From assembly GCF_026151655.1 (NCBI RefSeq), contig NZ_JAMQPN010000001.1, positions 868,001 through 932,000 of the forward strand: a stretch of 64,000 nt of DNA. The letters are read 5' to 3'. Both the position numbers and the translations under genes were made by a program. Below the pieces are notes generated by a model. It ran no database searches, was not told the DNA's origin, and was given only the letters and a program-made list of their open reading frames with translations. Positions 1 through 9,138 of the stretch are shown piece by piece. The DNA is from Leptospira soteropolitanensis (GTDB taxonomy: Bacteria > Spirochaetota > Leptospiria > Leptospirales > Leptospiraceae). Numbering within the stretch: the first letter of the stretch is position 1; each line of letters opens with the position of its first letter.

Positions 1-2
1 CT

Positions 3-1535
3 CCAAATGAACTTTCTGGTGGCCAACAACAAAGGGTAGCCATCGCTCGAGCTCTTCTTGTTGATCCGCCAATTATATTTGCTGACGAACCCACAGGAAA
101 CTTAGATTCAAAAAGTAAAATTGAAATCATGTTGGAATTACAACGCCTTCATAAAGAAGGAAAAACCATTGTGATGGTAACACATGAACCAGAAATGGCG
201 GAGTTTTGCGATCGTATCATTCATGTCAGTGACGGTAAGATTGTATCGGACGAAGGGAAAAAGAAAAAAAAAGATTTAGTTTCGTTTCCTAAAACAAATT
301 TGAAACGGAAAACCGGGTGGCCTCTTTTCCAAGGAATTTTTTTACAATCTTTGTTTTCATTATCATCAAATCGTTTGCGAACATTTTTGTCTGCTCTTGG
401 AATTCTATTTGGTGTTGTTTGTGTTATCTCGGTAATGGCACTTGGAGAAGGGGCAAAAAAATCAGTAGAGGAACAGTTTTCTTCGTTAGGCGCTAATTTA
501 GTCATTGTTAGAACTGGTGGAATGCGTAGCGGAGGAGTTTCTCTAGAAGCCGGTACTGTCAATCGACTGGATGTATTTGATGTAGAAGCTGTGTCGAAAA
601 AATTTCCTGAAGTAAAACAAATCTCCGCTGTTGTAAACGGAAGAGGACAACTTGTTTTTGGAAATCGAAATTGGAATAGTTATATCACTGGTGCCAGTCC
701 TAACTATGAATCTCTTCGAAATTTAGAACCATTGGAAGGAAGGTTTTTTACCGAAGAGGAAAATCAAAAAAGAGCCTTAGTTTGTCTTGTGGGAAATACA
801 GTAGTTAAAGAATTGTATGAAGGAAAAAATCCTGTAGGAACTTATTTGAAAGTAAACCGAATTCTATTTCGTGTGATTGGCCTTTTACCTGAAAAAGGAA
901 GTGCTGGATTTCGTGACCAAGACGATGTAATTCTTATGCCCTTGAATACAGCAATGCGAAGGTTGTTAAACAAAGATGCTGTCGACAGTTTAGAAATGGA
1001 ATTAGAAAAAACGGAATCTTCAGAAGAATTCACAACTTCCTTAAAACGTTTTTTACATGAAAGACATGGAACGAGCGAATCAATGGGTAATATTTATCAA
1101 GTGATGAACATGGCTGATATCCAATCCGCAGTCTCTGAAACAAATCAAACGATGACAACCTTACTCATTGCCCTTGCGACCGTTTCTCTTGTAGTCGGTG
1201 GGATTGGAATTATGAACATTATGTTGGTTTCAGTGAAGGAACGAACAAAAGAAATTGGTCTTAGGAAGGCTCTTGGTGCAAGAGAGTCAGACATTCGTAT
1301 GCAGTTTTTAATTGAATCCACTTTGACAAGTTTGACAGGAGGAATTGTTGGACTGGTTTTTGGAGTATTGTCGGTTTTGTTTTTGCAAGAATACTTTGGC
1401 TGGACTATTGTTTTATCCTTTCCTTCTATTGGATTTGCTTTCATATTTTCCATATCGATTGGAATTCTTTTTGGCTGGTGGCCTTCTGAATACGCAGCAA
1501 AATTGAGTCCCATTGTTGCCTTAAGATCAGAATGA
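3..1535 (+). CDS. MacB-like fused ABC ATPase/permease (5' end cut by window)
   Basis: The reading frame is open from base 3, so the gene begins upstream of the window. The visible N-terminus is the end of an ABC ATPase: signature LSGGQQQR, Walker B with [12 protein letters not shown], and an H-loop VTHEP. A short charged linker leads to a MacB/FtsX-type permease: one membrane segment near bases 370-450, a periplasmic domain of about 220 residues, then three C-terminal membrane segments around [20 protein letters not shown]. This is the MacB family layout (ATPase and permease in one chain), which powers tripartite export of macrolides, peptides or lipoproteins across both membranes. The periplasmic adaptor and outer-membrane channel are not in the window and may lie upstream. 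It ends with an ATGA overlap onto a TetR gene, so the two are co-transcribed and the TetR probably controls the exporter. The substrate cannot be read from sequence. Confidence 0.9.
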   Translation, partial: PNELSGGQQQRVAIARALLVDPPIIFADEPTGNLDSKSKIEIMLELQRLHKEGKTIVMVTHEPEMAEFCDRIIHVSDGKIVSDEGKKKKKDLVSFPKTNLKRKTGWPLFQGIFLQSLFSLSSNRLRTFLSALGILFGVVCVISVMALGEGAKKSVEEQFSSLGANLVIVRTGGMRSGGVSLEAGTVNRLDVFDVEAVSKKFPEVKQISAVVNGRGQLVFGNRNWNSYITGASPNYESLRNLEPLEGRFFTEEENQKRALVCLVGNTVVKELYEGKNPVGTYLKVNRILFRVIGLLPEKGSAGFRDQDDVILMPLNTAMRRLLNKDAVDSLEMELEKTESSEEFTTSLKRFLHERHGTSESMGNIYQVMNMADIQSAVSETNQTMTTLLIALATVSLVVGGIGIMNIMLVSVKERTKEIGLRKALGARESDIRMQFLIESTLTSLTGGIVGLVFGVLSVLFLQEYFGWTIVLSFPSIGFAFIFSISIGILFGWWPSEYAAKLSPIVALRSE

Positions 1536-2158
1536 ATATAAAATTAAATCCAAGGAAAATTCCCCAACAAAAACGATCCAAGGAAAGATACCAAAAAATT
1601 ATTGATACAACAATCGGTTTGTTAGGTGAGGTTGGGTATGATGATTTAACAACGGATTTGATTGCAGAAAGAAGTGGGATACCTGTCGGTTCTATTTACC
1701 AATTTTTTCCAAACAAAGAATCTATTATTTATTCCCATGCGGAATCTTGTTATTTTATGCTTCATGACTTTTTTTTCAAACTTCTTGATGAAGAACTTAA
1801 AAAAAGAAAAAAATTCACACCTGAATTCATTGATTTTACCCTACACTCCTTTGAACGGACGTTAAATGAAGTAAAAGGTTATCGTTTGATCAATTCAATT
1901 CTATATACAAACCAAGCGTTGTTAAAACTAGATATTGAAAGTAATGAACGCTTTGCAAAATCCTTAGCGGAAAAAGTAATTCTTTATTTGTTTCCCAAGG
2001 TGGATAAAAAAAGGGCTTACTATAGTTCTCTAATGATTGTGGAAACTGTCGATTCAGTAGTTAAAATTGCGCAAAGAAAGGGAAAACCGGCGGAAAAAAA
2101 GGCGCTCCTCTCTGAACTACAAAATCTCTTATTTGTATATTTTTCCTCCTTCCTTTGA
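1532..2158 (+). CDS. TetR/AcrR family transcriptional regulator
   Basis: A 208-residue protein with an N-terminal TetR helix-turn-helix at about residues 20-66, including the typical stretch [19 protein letters not shown], followed by an all-helical ligand-binding region without recognisable similarity. The ATG overlaps the stop of the MacB-like exporter by 4 bases, which argues for one operon and for ligand-responsive control of that exporter. It is also the nearest regulator to the copper-protein cluster that starts 60 bases downstream. A short inverted repeat at 2205-2218, just after a good promoter, is a possible operator for it. The N-terminal extension (about 15 residues, rich in Lys, Arg and Gln) is common in this family. 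The inducing ligand is unknown. Confidence 0.88.
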   Translation: MNIKLNPRKIPQQKRSKERYQKIIDTTIGLLGEVGYDDLTTDLIAERSGIPVGSIYQFFPNKESIIYSHAESCYFMLHDFFFKLLDEELKKRKKFTPEFIDFTLHSFERTLNEVKGYRLINSILYTNQALLKLDIESNERFAKSLAEKVILYLFPKVDKKRAYYSSLMIVETVDSVVKIAQRKGKPAEKKALLSELQNLLFVYFSSFL

Positions 2159-2165
2159 TTTAACA

Positions 2166-2220
2166 TTGACAAAGTTTTAACACAGTTGTAAAATTCTCAA
2201 AATGTGAGGAAATCCTCATG
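2166..2220 (+). promoter_or_regulatory. Promoter with inverted repeat over the start site of the copper cluster
   Basis: TTGACA at 2166-2171 and TAAAAT at 2189-2194 are separated by 17 bases, a near-consensus sigma-70 promoter. Transcription would begin near 2201. The inverted repeat TGAGGA-AA-TCCTCA (2205-2218) follows immediately and contains both the ribosome-binding GAGGA and the A of the ATG at 2218. As DNA it could be an operator for a repressor; as RNA it could form a five-pair stem with an AAAU loop that hides the ribosome site. Both roles are inference. Confidence 0.6.
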
Positions 2221-4206
2221 TTCTGGGAAAGAACTATGAAACAGACCAAAAAATATTTATTGGGAATCTTCATTGCAGTATTCATAACGTTCGGTATGAA
2301 TCATTGTAGTTCGGAAGACCCCGCCAATTCGGCCTTCGTCCATGTTACGATGATGGACAATGCCTTCCACCCGCCAGTCATTCGGACATTCAAAGGCGGT
2401 AAAATTCGATTTGTGAATGAAGGAAACAACCCTCACAATGCCATCTCGATTACCAAAGATTGGTCCACAGAGAAAACATTTGGGAATTTGGCAATGTTTC
2501 GTGGTGCACATACCGATGTGTTCTTCCCAGAAGAAGGTGTGTTCCCTTATTTCTGTTCCTTCCATGCTTCCCCTGATGGTAAAATTGGAATGACTGGAGT
2601 TGCTGTGATAGGTGATGCCGCTTACAATCCACAGACGAACATTGCAAAGTCGAAGATATCCAAAAAATGGACAGGTGTGACTCGCAAAGTCCCTTCCCAA
2701 TATAAAACCATTCAGAACGCTGTCGACGCTGCATCCCCAGGAGACTTAGTTCTTGTTGCAAAAGGTATCTATAAAGAAGAAGTGACAGTCACCACTCCTT
2801 CCATTGTGATTCGCGGTGAAGATCGTAATGAAACCATCATTGATGGAGAATTTTTGCGTGGAAACGGAATTATGGTTGTTGGTGCTGATGGTGTAGCCGT
2901 CGAAAACCTAACAACTAGAAATGCAACTCTCAATGGCGTGTATTGGACAGGTGTTAAAGGATACCGCGGGTCTTATTTAACTGCATATAACAACGGCGAT
3001 TATGGAATTTATGCATTTGATTCGGTAGACGGACTTATGGAGCATTCCTATGCATCTGGATCTCCTGATTCTGGATTCTATATTGGTCAGTGTAATCCAT
3101 GTAATGCGATAATCAATGACGTAATCTCAGAAAATAATGCACTGGGTTATTCTGGTACGAATTCGAGTGGTAACTTATATCTTTTGTCTTCCATTTGGAG
3201 AAAAAACCAATTGGGCATTGGGCCTAATACATTGGATCGTGAGTTACTTCCTCCACAAAAACAAATTGTGGTGAAAAAAAACATTGTGTATGATAATAAC
3301 AATACCAATGCGCCTTCCAAAAAGTTGGAATATCCATCCATCGGAAATGGAATCGCCCTCCTTGGTGCACTCGAAAACTTAGTAGAAGACAATTTAGTTT
3401 TCAACCATAACAACTATGGAATTTTAGTAACCATGAATATTGACGAAAATATTTGGATCTCCAATAATAACGTCATTCGAAACAATAAAGTGTACCATTC
3501 CGGCCGTGGAGACATCGCTCTGAGTGGTCCAGTCAACGTTGGAAATTGTTTTGAAGGAAACTCATACGGTGTATCGAGTCCACCATTTTTGGAAACTCTT
3601 CAGTCATGTTCAGGGCTTAGATATCCACATACAGGAGATATGTCTTCGAGTATAGGATTACTTGCTTTATTTGTTCAAGCAAACCTTCGTGAATTTGTGT
3701 TAGGTTCCTATAAAAACCAACCGATCCCTGCGGCTCAAATGAACATGCCTACAGAAAGTTTGGCGAATGTGATTCCAGCGCACGATGTTTTTGAAACAAA
3801 CAAAGGTTTAATTGAAACAGCGGAGTTACCAAAACTTAGCCAAGCAGAATTTGATGTTGCCACAAACCAAATGTATACTTCCGGATGGAGAGTTCATTTT
3901 CCTGGCACTTTAAAAACTTGGTATTTCCATTTGATGGGTTACCTATTGCCATTTGCTATTTTTGCGGCGTGGACAGGCCTATCCATCTTGGATCGATTCT
4001 CTGCGAAAGGTGCAAAACTAGATTTTTATTTCTGGTTGATTTTACTCGTTCCTTTTATCGGTTCTTTAGTTTATTTGTATTCAAAAGAATCTAAGGTTTC
4101 ACGAGTCGTTCGGAATACCGTTGTTTTTGGTGGTATTTTACTTTTCTTTACAATTCTGGCTTATGCCGGTTATGCGATGACAGCGGTAACGGAACCGTCT
4201 GTATAA
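2218..4206 (+). CDS. Cupredoxin / NosD-like beta-helix membrane protein
   Basis: A 662-residue exported protein with three parts. After an N-terminal hydrophobic segment and a possible lipidation Cys at residue 30 comes a plastocyanin-like domain (about 38-133) with a full type 1 copper set: His73, Cys113, His116 and Met125. Residues about 155-460 are a right-handed parallel beta-helix of the NosD/CASH type, opening with the conserved QYKTIQNAVDAASPGD pattern. The C-terminus (about 560-660) has three membrane segments. NosD proteins are known for helping copper delivery to nitrous oxide reductase; no nosZ is visible here, so the target may be the multicopper oxidase encoded two genes downstream. 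The ATG at 2218 is chosen because GAGGA lies 7 bases before it; ATG 2236 is an alternative. The C-terminal membrane region resembles the next gene product. Fusion of cupredoxin, beta-helix and membrane domain is unusual. Confidence 0.8.
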   Translation: MFWERTMKQTKKYLLGIFIAVFITFGMNHCSSEDPANSAFVHVTMMDNAFHPPVIRTFKGGKIRFVNEGNNPHNAISITKDWSTEKTFGNLAMFRGAHTDVFFPEEGVFPYFCSFHASPDGKIGMTGVAVIGDAAYNPQTNIAKSKISKKWTGVTRKVPSQYKTIQNAVDAASPGDLVLVAKGIYKEEVTVTTPSIVIRGEDRNETIIDGEFLRGNGIMVVGADGVAVENLTTRNATLNGVYWTGVKGYRGSYLTAYNNGDYGIYAFDSVDGLMEHSYASGSPDSGFYIGQCNPCNAIINDVISENNALGYSGTNSSGNLYLLSSIWRKNQLGIGPNTLDRELLPPQKQIVVKKNIVYDNNNTNAPSKKLEYPSIGNGIALLGALENLVEDNLVFNHNNYGILVTMNIDENIWISNNNVIRNNKVYHSGRGDIALSGPVNVGNCFEGNSYGVSSPPFLETLQSCSGLRYPHTGDMSSSIGLLALFVQANLREFVLGSYKNQPIPAAQMNMPTESLANVIPAHDVFETNKGLIETAELPKLSQAEFDVATNQMYTSGWRVHFPGTLKTWYFHLMGYLLPFAIFAAWTGLSILDRFSAKGAKLDFYFWLILLVPFIGSLVYLYSKESKVSRVVRNTVVFGGILLFFTILAYAGYAMTAVTEPSV

Positions 4207-4224
4207 TAATTTAGGAGATTATTT

Positions 4225-4536
4225 ATGGAAACAACTTTTGCAAACCCAGGTTTTTGGACTTATTTTATCGGATCCTATGCGTATTACCTTCCTTTCGTTT
4301 TAACGATGGTATGGGCACCTTTGGCATTGTTTGGTTTATCTAAACAAAAAGATATGGACACAACAAAACAGATCATTTGGTCACTTGTGATTTTAGTTGT
4401 ACCTGTTCTTGGTCCTGCACTATATCTCTTGTTAGCCGATAAGGAGTATGAAAAAAAATTCAAACAAATCGCTGTAGGTGGTGGGTTTGGAGTATTTGTT
4501 CTTGTTTGGGTTTTGAGTTTAATTTCTCACATTTAA
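4225..4536 (+). CDS. Small membrane protein, PLDc_N-like
   Basis: A 103-residue protein with three hydrophobic segments and a short charged loop. The pattern LPFVLTMVWAPLALFGL, then VILVVPVLGPALYLL, resembles the phospholipase D N-terminal (PLDc_N) membrane domain, which also occurs alone as a small membrane protein. It starts 18 bases after the cupredoxin/NosD-like gene with an AGGAG-type ribosome site and lies 25 bases before the multicopper oxidase gene, so it belongs to the copper operon. The same pattern (Y-LPF, W-L, LVP-G-YL, then V-GG) appears in the last 90 residues of the preceding protein. I infer that the two membrane domains are related by duplication and may pair in the inner membrane. 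Biochemical role unknown. Confidence 0.72.
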   Translation: METTFANPGFWTYFIGSYAYYLPFVLTMVWAPLALFGLSKQKDMDTTKQIIWSLVILVVPVLGPALYLLLADKEYEKKFKQIAVGGGFGVFVLVWVLSLISHI

Positions 4537-4561
4537 GACAAAAGTAAAAGAGAGTTTATTT

Positions 4562-5632
4562 ATGGATCGGAAGAGTTTTTTAACGACACTGGGATTTGGA
4601 GTGATGGGCTTTGTGGGATCTTTGTTTGGTTCCATGAGAAATAACACTCGAAATTCTGAGGAAATCTGTGGACCTTCTGATCCTAGTAGTTCTTCCACTG
4701 CCGCAAACTTTGGGATTGTCACAACTCCAGCAGTCAGTGATAACTACCAAAACTCAATTGGGGCAGGCGGAAGTTTAAGAGCCACGAATACATATGGAAG
4801 TATGGCTCATCCACCTTTTTTTATCAAAGAAGAGTATACGGAACGCTTCTACTATCCACCTAACTATTCAAATACGAAAAATAGGGTGAAAGATTTTAGT
4901 TTAAATCTTTTCCCTTTGAGTATGAATATTGCTCATAATATCAATTATCCAGCTTGGACTTTTGATGGACTTGTTCCAGGTCCAGTCCTTAGAGCAAATT
5001 TGGGCGATACCCTTCGTATCCATGTCAAAAATTCAAGCCCCGATCCTCATTCCTTACACTTTCATGGAACTCATGATCCTTTAGAAGATGGATGGGAACC
5101 CATAGCTCCTTTCGGGGAAAGGACATATCAGATCGAAGCAGGGCCTGTTGGCCTTCATCCTTATCATTGTCATGTTCCTCCACTTATGTTACATACCGCC
5201 AAAGGTTTGTATGGTGCATTGCTTGTGGATCCGCCGGTCAAACGAAAACCAGCGCATGAATTTGTTTTAACTTTTTCTGGTTGGGATACCAAAGGTAAGG
5301 GCCGGAACGATTATTATACATGGAATGGTATTGCTGGTATTTATGATAGGTATCCTATGAAAGTCCCTGTGGGTGAACGAGTTCGATTCTACATTCAAAA
5401 TATGATGGAAAGAGAACCAATCATCACCTTTCATTTACATGCACAAACTTTTGATATCATTCGTAGTTTAGGTTCAACCGTTCCGGATGGTCATTCTGAT
5501 GTCGTGTCCCTTGGACAAACAGAACGAGTGGTGATCGAATTTGTCCTTAAGAAAAAAGGTAGGTATATGTTTCATCCGCACCAAACACATATGGCGGAGA
5601 ATGGAGGAATGGGTTGGATCGTTGCCGTATAA
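4562..5632 (+). CDS. Two-domain multicopper oxidase
   Basis: A 356-residue exported oxidase. Domain 1 holds HSLHFHG (His163, His166, His168) and YHCH (His202, Cys203, His204) followed by His211. Domain 2 holds FHLHAQ (His291, His293) and HPHQTH (His338, His340, His343). Four His-X-His pairs are enough for a trinuclear copper centre, and Cys203 with His211 marks a type 1 copper in domain 1 only. The usual axial Met position is Leu216, as in high-potential laccases. This fits a small two-domain multicopper oxidase rather than a classical NirK. The N-terminus reads MDRKSFLTTLGFG, a Tat-like signal with Arg-Lys instead of Arg-Arg. It could oxidise Cu(I), phenolics or another donor, possibly receiving electrons from the neighbouring cupredoxin. 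The SCO gene overlaps its end by 19 bases. Confidence 0.85.
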   Translation: MDRKSFLTTLGFGVMGFVGSLFGSMRNNTRNSEEICGPSDPSSSSTAANFGIVTTPAVSDNYQNSIGAGGSLRATNTYGSMAHPPFFIKEEYTERFYYPPNYSNTKNRVKDFSLNLFPLSMNIAHNINYPAWTFDGLVPGPVLRANLGDTLRIHVKNSSPDPHSLHFHGTHDPLEDGWEPIAPFGERTYQIEAGPVGLHPYHCHVPPLMLHTAKGLYGALLVDPPVKRKPAHEFVLTFSGWDTKGKGRNDYYTWNGIAGIYDRYPMKVPVGERVRFYIQNMMEREPIITFHLHAQTFDIIRSLGSTVPDGHSDVVSLGQTERVVIEFVLKKKGRYMFHPHQTHMAENGGMGWIVAV

Positions 5633-6186
5633 AAGCAGTTTTTATTTTGTTGGTTCTTACCTTCAGTTTTTTTTGTAAATCTAAAGAAGATCACATCAAA
5701 GAAGAATGGAAATACCTATCTTTTGTTAAACCTGATGGGAGTTTATTAGAGCCAAAATTTTGGTCTGAAAAAAAATCGGTTTTGTATTTTGGGTTTTCCC
5801 ATTGCCCGGATATGTGCCCACTCGCTCTGACAAACTTCGGTAGGGCCTCACTGATATTAGGTGAAAAATCCAATCGATTCCGTTTTATTTTTGTAACTCT
5901 TGATCCCGAGAGAGATTCTCCTGCGACTCTTAAAAATTACATTCAAAATTTCCCTGGAAAAAATTTAACAGCTCTTTCTCCTAATGCGGAATCGTTAACA
6001 AAACTAACAGATTTATTTGGAATTGTTCGTGAAAAAGTCGGAGATGGAAAGAATTACCGAATCGATCATTCCAATTTTATTTATGTGTTAGATGAGGATT
6101 TGAACACACTTGCCAATTTTCCAGGTGGAGTTTCAGCAAATGCACTTGCTACCAAACTTAGAGAACTTGCTGGACCCGAGAATTAA
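5614..6186 (+). CDS. SCO1/SenC family copper chaperone
   Basis: A 190-residue thioredoxin-fold protein with the SCO copper motif Cys64-P-D-M-Cys68 and a late His in RIDHSNF, the three known copper ligands of this family. An N-terminal hydrophobic segment ends in FSFFC, a likely lipidation site, placing it at the periplasmic face of the inner membrane. SCO proteins insert copper into oxidases or reduce their cysteines; next to the multicopper oxidase that role is natural. The start is TTG at 5614, because GGAGGA lies 5 bases upstream; it overlaps the oxidase gene by 19 bases, suggesting translational coupling. Its 3' end overlaps the convergent histidine kinase gene by 29 bases. Confidence 0.88.
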   Translation: MDRCRIKAVFILLVLTFSFFCKSKEDHIKEEWKYLSFVKPDGSLLEPKFWSEKKSVLYFGFSHCPDMCPLALTNFGRASLILGEKSNRFRFIFVTLDPERDSPATLKNYIQNFPGKNLTALSPNAESLTKLTDLFGIVREKVGDGKNYRIDHSNFIYVLDEDLNTLANFPGGVSANALATKLRELAGPEN

Positions 6187-8074
6187 GCATAATTTCAATT
6201 TCTGTTCGAGCACCTTCCGGGAAATTTCTAGTAACTTCGAAATTAAATTCTGAATAAATATTTCTTAATCGTTCCTTGATATTTCCAAGAGACCTGGCTA
6301 AAAGTTTTGTTTTATCGGTCAGTAGGTCCTCACGAATTCCTATTCCATTGTCATATACCACAAAACTAAAAACTGAATCTCTTATCATTTTTGCATGAAT
6401 GAATAATTGAAATTGTTCATCAGCTGATCCACGGAAACCATGTTTGAAAGAATTTTCAATGATTGGTTGGAGTAACAATGGGGGAAGGACAACAGCAGAA
6501 AAATCTCCGGATTTTTTGAAATCAATTTGTACGGTATCATAAAATCTTAATTTTTGAAGGTGTAAGTAGTCTTCTAAAAAATTCCATTCTTCTTCAAAAG
6601 GAATCCAATCCCGATCCGTTCGATCGGATATGAATCGATAATTATTCGCTAAACTTAAAATTGCATCTCCAATTAACTCTGGTTTTATTTTATGAAGGGC
6701 ATGGATTGTATTCAAAGAATTGAACAAATAATGTGGACTCATTTTTGTTTGTAGAGTTTTCAGTTGACTTTCTTTTAGTGACTTTTCTGCTTTTAACAAA
6801 TCTTCTTTATATATTTGTGCCTTTTGTCTGTTTGCAAAAATGGTTCGTTCTAAAGCAAATCCTTGAGAGATCACACCAAAGAGAACACCCCAGAGTACCA
6901 CTTTGTTCGCAGAGTTGTCATTGGCTTTGATGGCTAAGAAAATTTCTAAGATAACTAGAAGGAGTGTTACGCTAAATCCGATAAAATGTCCAAAGGCTTC
7001 CTGGTTTCCCTTTTTCCAAGATTCGAAGGTAATGAAAATTGGTCCTAGAATATTCAAAAGATTGAATAAGATGAAGAAGGTTCTACTGCTAATAAGTAAC
7101 GTATGTGATAGATCAAAGAAAGGAAGAGAAAAAACCAATATGGTGGTCAAAGAACAAATAAACACATCTATATAAATTAAAATATCAAGAATTCGGTAAC
7201 TACCGCTCCCAAAAAGACGCCTAACTCCTGATAACATAGGGATAAAAACAAAATTGGAAGATATTGTTGTAAGTATGAATAATGTTTCTGAATTTGTAAA
7301 GAGATATCGTATAAGAATATTTGATGTGAGACCGAGTAGACCGAAACATAAAGAAAAAGCTGCAAAATCAAGAAGTATATTATAGCGTTTTTTGAATTCA
7401 ATAGAATATACTAGAGCACAGATGATTCCTATCATCAAGAAGAAGGAATGGAAGAAGATAGGTGTTAAATTTTTTAGAGCGATCTCTCTGTAGAGAGCTG
7501 TTTGTTTGCCCACTAAGTTTTCAACAATAGATATGAGAAAGAGAATCCCTTTTTTGTGATACAATCTTAAATAATAGTATTTTGAATCATCATTCGGTAT
7601 TTTAACCCAATCAAATTTGGATTGGAAAATATTGGGGAGTCTATCTTGTTCTGAAAAATTTCCATATTTAAAAATGGAATCTCCGTATTCATTAAATATT
7701 TCTATATTTAAACCTCCATGTTCTAATAATAAAAAAAGTTCTTCTTTCCCTCTGTGATTTGGAAATGCTTTGGAGCGTAACCAAATAAATTCCGAATCTG
7801 TAATTCGTTGGAGTTCAGAATCATTGATCCAGCCGAAGATAGATTCCCAATACACTTTATGCATTTTTTGAAAATCAATTTTGCCATCATCATCTGTTGG
7901 TATATCGCCAACAAAGTATTCTGTATTTTCTGCAAGATAGTATTCTGCTAAAGAACTATCGGTTGGTTTTAGTAGGGAGTAAGCATATGAAGATAAGGAG
8001 ACAGTGATGACGAGAGAAAGGAGGCAGATTGATAGAGTTGGTTTTTCTAAAAATCTGATCCATAGATTTCCCAT
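6158..8074 (-). CDS. LytS/YehU-type membrane histidine kinase
   Basis: A 638-residue sensor kinase. A first membrane segment and a periplasmic domain of about 150 residues are followed by about seven membrane segments (roughly residues 205-410), a short coiled coil, and a His_kinase domain whose phosphoacceptor is His448 in SPHYLFNSLN. The ATPase domain has the N-box LQPIIENSFKHG and the G-box DNGIGI. This kinase type pairs with LytTR response regulators; one is encoded at 13985-14722, upstream of the same run of genes. The kinase is the last gene of the TonB operon, 10 bases after tonB. I infer that it senses an outer-membrane or periplasmic signal linked to the transported substrate. Its 3' end overlaps the SCO gene by 29 bases. 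Confidence 0.87.
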   Translation of the reverse strand: MGNLWIRFLEKPTLSICLLSLVITVSLSSYAYSLLKPTDSSLAEYYLAENTEYFVGDIPTDDDGKIDFQKMHKVYWESIFGWINDSELQRITDSEFIWLRSKAFPNHRGKEELFLLLEHGGLNIEIFNEYGDSIFKYGNFSEQDRLPNIFQSKFDWVKIPNDDSKYYYLRLYHKKGILFLISIVENLVGKQTALYREIALKNLTPIFFHSFFLMIGIICALVYSIEFKKRYNILLDFAAFSLCFGLLGLTSNILIRYLFTNSETLFILTTISSNFVFIPMLSGVRRLFGSGSYRILDILIYIDVFICSLTTILVFSLPFFDLSHTLLISSRTFFILFNLLNILGPIFITFESWKKGNQEAFGHFIGFSVTLLLVILEIFLAIKANDNSANKVVLWGVLFGVISQGFALERTIFANRQKAQIYKEDLLKAEKSLKESQLKTLQTKMSPHYLFNSLNTIHALHKIKPELIGDAILSLANNYRFISDRTDRDWIPFEEEWNFLEDYLHLQKLRFYDTVQIDFKKSGDFSAVVLPPLLLQPIIENSFKHGFRGSADEQFQLFIHAKMIRDSVFSFVVYDNGIGIREDLLTDKTKLLARSLGNIKERLRNIYSEFNFEVTRNFPEGARTEIEIMLNSRVQQVL

Positions 8075-8084
8075 ATAGCAAGTA

Positions 8085-8738
8085 TTAGTCTTCTAATGAA
8101 AACAAAATCGGAAGCCTATGTGCCATTTTTTTAGGTTGCCCTTGCACGTAACCAGGGCTAAAGCGTACACGTTTGATCAGTTTCATTGCAGCTTCTTCAA
8201 ATCCGTATCCTGCCCGACCGGATACAATTTTTGCCGACTGTAGGCTTCCGTCCTCATTTACTTGGACTAATAACACAACTTGTTTTTCAACAATATTTGC
8301 TGCTTTGGCTTGCGGAGGAAAATATTCCTTTAAATCAAAGTCAATGATTGCAGTAGGCATTTTGTCTCCATTAAAAGAGAAAAGATATCCATCTTTATCA
8401 GTTCCATTCCCAGAAAGTTGGTTTGGGTTGATGTCTGAGTTATCAGGTTCATCCGCCTTGTCTTTGTTACTTCCTTCCACCCATTCTTGTTTTTCGACTG
8501 GAGCTGGTGAAGAGGTGCCGCCAATAAGTTCGGGGGGAATTTCTTCAAAACTAACATCTACATCTTCGAAGTTCGATTCTTCAGTAACCTCATCACCTCG
8601 TAATTGACTAATCTTATAACCAGCGTAAGTTGCGGTATGGATAAACAAACTACCAATCAAACAAAGATGAAAAATTCGTTCTTTATTTTGTTTGACCGAA
8701 TGTTTGAATGAATCCAATAATTCCGCGAAGCGATTCAT
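8085..8738 (-). CDS. tonB: TonB energy-transducing protein
   Basis: A 217-residue protein with one N-terminal membrane segment (about 22-42), an acidic linker rich in Glu, Asp and Pro without the long Pro-Lys repeats of enterobacterial TonB, and a C-terminal TonB domain (about 130-215) with VVLLVQVNEDGSLQSAKIVS and the final strand RLPILF. TonB carries energy from the proton-driven ExbB/ExbD motor to outer-membrane receptors. It overlaps exbD by 4 bases and is preceded in the same operon by a TonB-dependent receptor, so the set is self-contained and probably dedicated to that receptor. Confidence 0.9.
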   Translation of the reverse strand: MNRFAELLDSFKHSVKQNKERIFHLCLIGSLFIHTATYAGYKISQLRGDEVTEESNFEDVDVSFEEIPPELIGGTSSPAPVEKQEWVEGSNKDKADEPDNSDINPNQLSGNGTDKDGYLFSFNGDKMPTAIIDFDLKEYFPPQAKAANIVEKQVVLLVQVNEDGSLQSAKIVSGRAGYGFEEAAMKLIKRVRFSPGYVQGQPKKMAHRLPILFSLED

Positions 8739-9136
8739 TTTTTTACACTGAGGGCAATCTTTGTTACACCCGCTTTTCGGATGATTCCCATCAGCTCCGT
8801 AATTTTTCCATAAGGGAGGCTTTCATCTGCAGAAAGAGTTAAACGCATGTTAGGTCTAATTTTTGCTTCTCTTTCCAGATTTCGCACCAAACCAGAAATA
8901 TCAGTGTCTTTTCCTTCTAAAAGGATCGCGCCAGTTTTTGTCAGTGCTACTTGAACCGATTCGGCAACGTTAGGGTCGGCAGCTTGCACTTTTGGTAAAT
9001 TGATATTTAAACTTTCTTTTTTTAGAAAGTTTGCCGTTACCATAAAAATTACAAGAAGAACTAAAATCACATCCACCATAGGAGTGATATTAATACTTCC
9101 AATTTCTTCGTCTTGAGAACCTGATGCTCCAGCCAT
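8735..9136 (-). CDS. exbD: ExbD/TolR family proton-motor protein
   Basis: A 133-residue protein with the ExbD/TolR core INITPMVDVILVLLVIFMV, in which the Asp of the single membrane segment is the proton-carrying residue of the family. A periplasmic domain of about 85 residues follows, ending in KITELMGIIRKAGVTKIAL. It lies 2 bases after exbB and overlaps tonB by 4 bases. ExbD and ExbB form the inner-membrane motor that energises TonB. TolR is the main alternative, but the adjacent tonB and receptor genes favour ExbD. Confidence 0.9.
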   Translation of the reverse strand: MAGASGSQDEEIGSINITPMVDVILVLLVIFMVTANFLKKESLNINLPKVQAADPNVAESVQVALTKTGAILLEGKDTDISGLVRNLEREAKIRPNMRLTLSADESLPYGKITELMGIIRKAGVTKIALSVKK

Positions 9137-9138
9137 AA

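Noticed and set aside
4562..5632. Copper nitrite reductase NirK
   Set aside because: Four His-X-His pairs indicate a trinuclear centre, and the NirK patterns around the type 1 and type 2 copper are absent.
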